DNA of 64,000 nucleotides. Source: Physcomitrium patens. Lineage: Eukaryota > Streptophyta > Bryopsida > Funariales > Funariaceae. The stretch is taken from assembly GCF_000002425.4 (NCBI RefSeq), contig NC_037253.1, positions 14,483,609 to 14,547,608 of the forward strand, written 5' to 3'. The position numbers and the translations under genes are program-made. Positions 58,585 through 64,000 of the stretch are shown here, in pieces. The number at the start of each line of letters is the position of its first letter. The first letter of the stretch is position 1. The notes beneath the pieces were generated by a model, which had not been told where the DNA came from, searched no databases, and saw nothing but the letters and a program-made list of their open reading frames with translations.

Positions 58585-61500
58585 ATGGCAATGCGATGGC
58601 GATCGTCTTGGCATCTTTTCAGATTTCGCTGCAATGGCATGGTTTCCAGAGCGACGCTGGATCCCGTCTCCTCAGGGACGAGAATTTTGTCAACAATGGG
58701 ATTTGATGATAATTCTGGTAGGATTTTTGTTGATGAAGAGAGTAGAAGGAAGAGCATTACGGCTGCAAGCAATTTTCAATGTGAATCAAGTGATTTGTTG
58801 TTCTCACCATTTGTCAGTGCAGATGTTGGCTACGATTGCTTACCGGGTTTTGGCGATAAAGCGATGTATTCTACACTTAGTGATCATTGTCGTAGCTCCC
58901 GAAGTTCGATGATTGCCAAAGTCAATGTAGCGAGGCAGATAGAATCAAGACCTTTGTCTGCGAGGAGTATGGGGACAATGGTGCGTGAGGAGGTGGAGGG
59001 AGACGGAGAGGTGCTTCTGCTGCGCTACCTGGAGAAGCTCAAGAATTACGAGAAAGAGGGTGTGCCTAAAGGCGCTGGGGAAGACTCGGATTCGGGCTTC
59101 GATCTTGAGCGTATGAAGCGGCTACTTTCGCGACTGGGGAATCCTCTTTCGGCATATCCAGTTGCGTCTACCCTGTTCTCTTTTTGGACTGCTTGACTCT
59201 TCTTCTCTTCATGCGAATGAGCTTTTTGCGCAATATCTGAGCTCTCTTTTTAATATCGTATGCAAAATTTGATTTTAAATTTGAGTATTATTAGATGAAG
59301 AATGAGAGGTATGCTTGTTGTGTCCTTGGAGCACACTGATATTACAATTATCTACATGCATTCTTTAATTTAGGAGATTGATTACCGTAATTTGGCATCC
59401 TCTTTTACCTTGAAAGTTTGTTTTGTAGTCTTGCTAAATGCATGATTTACAGCTAAGATCGATTAGGGTTGTCAGGTGGTGCATGTTGCTGGAACCAAGG
59501 GCAAGGGTTCGACGGTGAGCTTCATCAGTAGCGTCTTGCGAGCAGCAGGACTACGTGTGGGAACTTACACGAGGTTTCTCCCTTTATAAAAATTTATTTA
59601 TTCGTAGTTTATGCAATGCTCTTCTGTCTTAGTGACACGGAAGAAACCGAATAATGTGCAGAAGAATGTGTTGTCATGCACTGAGATTTGAAGATACGGC
59701 TTGAACATGTGATGTTAGCGGTAAAGTTGAGTTCTAAAACCTGACAAACTTTCTTAGGGATCAGGTGATTTTTCGATACCTTGATATGATTTGTTTTTTT
59801 TTATCTACAGTCCTCATGTCACGAGTATACGAGAAAGGATAACTGCAGGCAAAAATGAAGGACCTATCTCCGCCAATTCTTTGAAGAAGCTGATGAATGA
59901 TTTGCAGGCAACTATAGATGAAGCTATTGCTGAAGAATCAGGATTGCTTACGCACTTTGAGGTGCCACTCAGGTGACTATATCCCAGGTCGCGTCGTCGT
60001 AGAGCTATTGTCAACAGCGTTGTTAAATTAAAATCCTTAGTAATGGTAGGATTTTGGTACACCAAGACCTTGACTTTAGCGATAGTCTGAACCTAGTCTC
60101 TAATGTTCCTGCTCAGTAAATGTTTTTAGGAAGGATGGGGAAGCCTGAGGGTTTTTAGAGCTTTGGTATCTAGGTCTTTGTATTTTTTGATTGGACCAAT
60201 CTTTGTTGATGTTTTTCTTGTTCAACTCTTCACATATATAATGCTCACGGTCACTTGAGCTTCTGCAGGTTTTGACGGCCCTCGCTTTCACACACTTTGC
60301 TAGAGAGAAAGTAGACGTGGCCGTAGTTGAGGTATGAAGACGCTTTTGCGATGGCTTGGAGTACACTTAGAATATCTTAAATTTTCTGTACATTTGTAAC
60401 TTTTTGTACTCGATGACATCATGGACCTACAATTATGACTGCAGGCATATGATTTAGTTCGTCTTTAAAATGGACAATGTTCTCAGACAGGTTTAGGAGG
60501 CGCACGGGATGCTACGAATGTGATATCAGCTGAAGAACTTGCAGTAGCTGTTATTGTTGGCATTGGCTATGAACATTTAGCAGCCTTAGGCGGGACTTTA
60601 GAGTCCATCGCCCTTGCCAAGTCTGGTATTATTAAGGAGAATCGCCAGGTATGTACTCTCATTGGTTCGCATTCGGATAGATTATTCCTGCCGGACGAAA
60701 AATGTTTCACCGTAGTCTACTTGTTGGGATATGAACAGAATGTTGTCAAATGACTTCAATGTCCAACCTTTTCTTATATATTGTTGTTTCTCAGGTGATT
60801 GTCGGCCCACAGAAGTATTCACAGGTTTATGATGTTCTTGAGAAGGTGGCCGCTGCAAAATCAGCACCATTAATTTCTGTATCTAGATCATTGATAAATT
60901 GTAAAACTGGAATTTTGTTCACTCGTAGTGGCCATCCTTTTCAACTTTGCGATTTGGCGATTCAAAATCCACCTGGGGTAGGATTTGGAGCGTCAAATAA
61001 GGTGACAGCCGTCTACGTCCTTTCTTAGGTTTACTCCAAGTTCCTTTATTTCACTGTTTTACTCCTGTTGAAGTGTGGTTCATCTCTGCAGTTGATGATC
61101 CCATATTTTTGCATATATAGGCAATGCTTCTAAACCAAAGCGTAATCAAGAGCAAAAATCTGAGTGGTCTTCGTTCTTTGCCAGGTTTGGAAGCTTGGAA
61201 ATGTGAAGCTTCGTGTATTGGGAGCACACCAGCAGGATAATGCTATCACTGCTGTGTATAGCCTGCTTGCCCTTAGGCATCAAGGTATGACCGGGAGCTT
61301 GTACCATAGTTTTTCCGTTAGTGTTCCTCTCCTTCGGAAGGATAATCTTCTAACCCCCATTTGACAAACTGTCCCCTTAATCATTGAAAAATTGAAATCT
61401 ATCTAGCTTCTGTTAGCTTTGCAGAAGCTGACAAACGTTTCTTTTGCTTGTCTAAGGATTATTTATCACAGGCTTGTAAATTATTCTTGGATGAGCATGG

Positions 61501-62509
61501 AACTAACGCAACTAGCAAGGACTTGCATGGTTTCCATTAGCCAAAATCATGAATGATTCATCTGATTTTTTTTCTTGAATTATTCAGGATGGGAAATTCC
61601 AGATTCGGCTATACGGATGGGACTGGAAGCCACTACAATACCGGGAAGATTTCAGGTTGTTGAGTCAGACAGTTCCAAGGCACTCGGTTGTCTTTCTGCC
61701 AGGCTCATACTTGATGGAGGTAATCAAAATTTTCACTCCTATTCACCTGTTAGTATCGATCTCGAAGGACCGCATCATATCTTTCTATCTACCCCTAAGA
61801 ATGTGCTTGATGACTATGCCCTACTTTTCCACCAGCACACACAGAAGACTCTGCGATAGCACTTGCAAAGACACTGCGAGAGGGTTTTCCCGATGCAAGT
61901 TTGGCGTTTGTTGTAGCAATGGCTTCTGATAAGGACGAACACTCTTTTGCTCGAATTTTGTTGACAAGTAAGAATTTCGTTCCTTTTTACGTATGGAAGC
62001 AAACCATTGATGGTGCTTGAGGTTGAATTTATATGCTCTAGGTCATGCTTGTTCACCTCTAACATAGACCTTGTTGGCATGTCTGTGTAGAGGCCAAACC
62101 TGACGTCGTGGTGACGACAAGAGTACCTGTAGCAGGGAGCTACAATAGGTGCCGTACAGCACAAGAGCTTGCTGAATGCTGGTCCCAAACGGCCCAGGGT
62201 CTGAATCTCCCTTATCATTTTGAGACAAGCAAACAAAAACTACTACAAGGATTTTCTTCTGTTGGATCTTCTGAACATCAGCAAAGTGGCGCTAAGACTT
62301 CAAGCACAGAAGAGGCCAGTAAAGAAGACGGAAATTCATTGCTAGTGTCTAGTGTAGAACCTATAAACGCTGCAATTTCCAAGGCAGCGGCAGCGTTGGA
62401 GAATAGACACAGTGAAAGTAATAAGCAACTCATTGTTTGTGTAGCTGGGTCTCTTCATGCTGTCGCTGCTACACTAACTCTCATTCAGGAAAATCGAAAT
62501 CAGCATTGA
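58585..62509 (+). CDS. DHFS: Dihydrofolate synthetase, mitochondrial type (FolC/DHFS)
   Basis: The enzyme joins glutamate to dihydropteroate with ATP, making dihydrofolate; the plant form (Arabidopsis GLA1) acts in mitochondria. Ten exons join in frame to about 679 residues: 58585-59160, 59476-59573, 59811-59961, 60269-60331, 60487-60648, 60795-61001, 61185-61284, 61588-61719, 61836-61967 and 62091-62509. Landmarks are [18 protein letters not shown], the P-loop GTKGKGS (about 198-204), [61 protein letters not shown] and VAMASDKD. The ATG at 58585 gives an Arg-rich, acid-free start ([15 protein letters not shown]) suited to mitochondrial import. About 150 residues precede the conserved part, longer than in the family. 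The first donor (GTTGCG) is weak. Matches to GLA1 rather than to the FPGS branch support DHFS. Confidence 0.92.
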
Positions 62510-64000
62510 GGTATCTAGGTGCACTGGCAATAAAGCCGGACTGCATTCTACTTAATATTGCGCATCAATGTTTCCTAGTAATTTCAGAAATAAGATCCAT
62601 TGCACCTACTCTGACTTGAGGTGTGTCGGGCAGTGATAGTATATGTACTTCACACTCACACCGAAGTGGTTGGAGATGGAGACTTCTATTTTGTATACAA
62701 TTGTACAATCCGTGTATTGATGTCTTTTATTGAACATGTATTCATGCTCATGTGATCATGTGAGCATATTCTACCTCCAAGATCTTTCTTCCTGCCTTAT
62801 TTTTTAAACAAAGAGCAACTAGTCAAGTAACATAAGCATTGTACTAAAAGAGCTTGGAAAGATGACTTTTTTTGTGTATTAATAAAAGAAATGTGTTGAA
62901 TCTTAGTGCTTCTTTGGGGATAGAGTGTTAGTGATTGAGGTATAAGTAAATTTTATTACATCAAACCCTAAGTTTAGTTTAGATAACTAGTTGATTTGTG
63001 ATGAGAATTATTATTGCATAATGTATGTAAGAGTCCTTCTTTCACACGTCTATTTTAAAAATGAATATATATAATAATTGTGTAGTAAATTGAAGTTTAT
63101 CACAACAAATTTGTTGAAGATCAGCAAGTGCTTGCTTAGTTACAACCACATAGAGATTAAGCATAGTATGTTGCTAATAGTCAAAAGACAACAAAGAGTT
63201 AAAGTAAATTATTGTGGTGGCACCAAGGATTTGTAGGTAGCGGCTAGGTTAAAAAAGAACCTAGGGTTTAGATGGATGAAGTAGAAATGGATGTAATATC
63301 AAAAAGATGGAAGTTACTTTGTTAATTAGGAAACTACCATGTATAAGTAAAGTGTTGGAAGTAAGAATTATCTTTTTCTACACTTCTCTTAGACTATAAT
63401 CCTTGCTGATGCTAAGTATTTGTAGCTTTTAGATTTCTTTTCTTCAATAGGTTATGGACCCACTTACATTTGCTTGAGTGTTTTTTGAAGTTTTTTGAAG
63501 TGATTTTGTAAGTGTGGAGTAGATCAAGGTGTTGTTGCTGATGTTAGGCTTTAGAAGAACCTAACTTTCTGATTTAGATCTAGATTTAGATCTTAGTTTG
63601 CTCTTACTTGTGGTTAAAAGCATTTTGGTGTTGGCATTTTGTTTTTTCACCTTAAGGCAAAGTTTGCATTGTGCTATTGCTGAGATAGATCCTTGGTGAT
63701 CTAACTTTATAATTTCATATCCTAAAGTTGCTGATTGTGCTTAAAAGGCTTCTTATGGTGTATAAAGGTGATTTGTGAGCATAAGAGAGATTTTAGAGTG
63801 GCAAATCAGATTAGAAACATTAAGATAAACCATCAAATTTGTCAAAAGTCTTAGAAGTGAAGTTGAGAGTGTTTTTTGAGAGTAAAAACACTAGTTTGTT
63901 CATAAAGAAGGATTCTGTGATTCTAAGGCAGCAAAACCTTCTTGCTGATTTTGAGAGCATAAAGACTTCTTCCTCCAATCGTTTTTGATATAATTCTTTT
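62510..64000. other. DHFS 3' flank and AT-rich repeat-like DNA
   Basis: The first 250 bp or so should be the DHFS 3' untranslated region. From about 62900 to the window end the plus strand becomes T- and G-rich with motifs such as AACCTAGGGTTTAG and TTAGGCTTTAGAAG, resembling LTR sequence, but no terminus or coding part was found. Confidence 0.4.

Overview
The window reads as nuclear DNA of a land plant, most likely a bryophyte such as a moss. Six protein genes can be supported by hand-spliced exons with canonical GT/AG borders: a CDKD-type CDK-activating kinase (left edge, partial), a plastid PotD-like solute-binding protein, a plastid DUF1997 protein, the initiator-tRNA modifying enzyme RIT1, a plant-type phosphoenolpyruvate carboxylase (PEPC), and a mitochondrial-type dihydrofolate synthetase (DHFS/FolC). 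The assignment to plants rests on the plant-type PEPC (N-terminal phosphosite, QNTG end), the CDKD kinase and plastid-type leaders. The narrower guess of a moss is inference from short introns and small gene islands set in very AT-rich, repeat-laden DNA.

Layout: 48-1509 CDKD (minus strand, edge-truncated); 5032-8618 PotD-like gene (plus); 9.8-20.8 kb an AT-rich island with a decayed Copia element split by a solo LTR, a second related LTR and A/T-rich tandem repeats; 21453-22379 DUF1997 gene (plus, intronless); 25323-28584 RIT1 (minus, 5 exons); 29741-35755 PEPC (minus, 13 coding exons); 37.4-53.2 kb a second, larger island with a Ty3/Gypsy chromovirus, LTR-derived fragments nested in and beside it, and a minus-strand Copia remnant; 54218-54784 a decayed secreted-protein gene; 56.0-57.5 kb a further Gypsy fragment; 58108-58281 a perfect 73-bp palindrome; 58585-62509 DHFS (plus, 10 exons); 62.5-64 kb AT-rich repeat-like sequence.

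The genes do not form a pathway. PEPC (anaplerotic carbon), DHFS (mitochondrial folate), RIT1 (initiator tRNA identity) and CDKD (cell cycle and transcription) are housekeeping genes. RIT1 and PEPC are head-to-tail neighbours about 1.2 kb apart; DUF1997 and RIT1 converge; CDKD and the PotD-like gene diverge across 3.5 kb. The most unusual structures are non-coding: telomere-like TTTAGG-rich arrays expanded inside an LTR family, a solo LTR nested in another element's LTR with a recognisable target-site duplication, an LTR pair whose sampled differences are all transitions, and the fresh-looking palindrome next to the DHFS gene. I found no clearly new multi-gene system.
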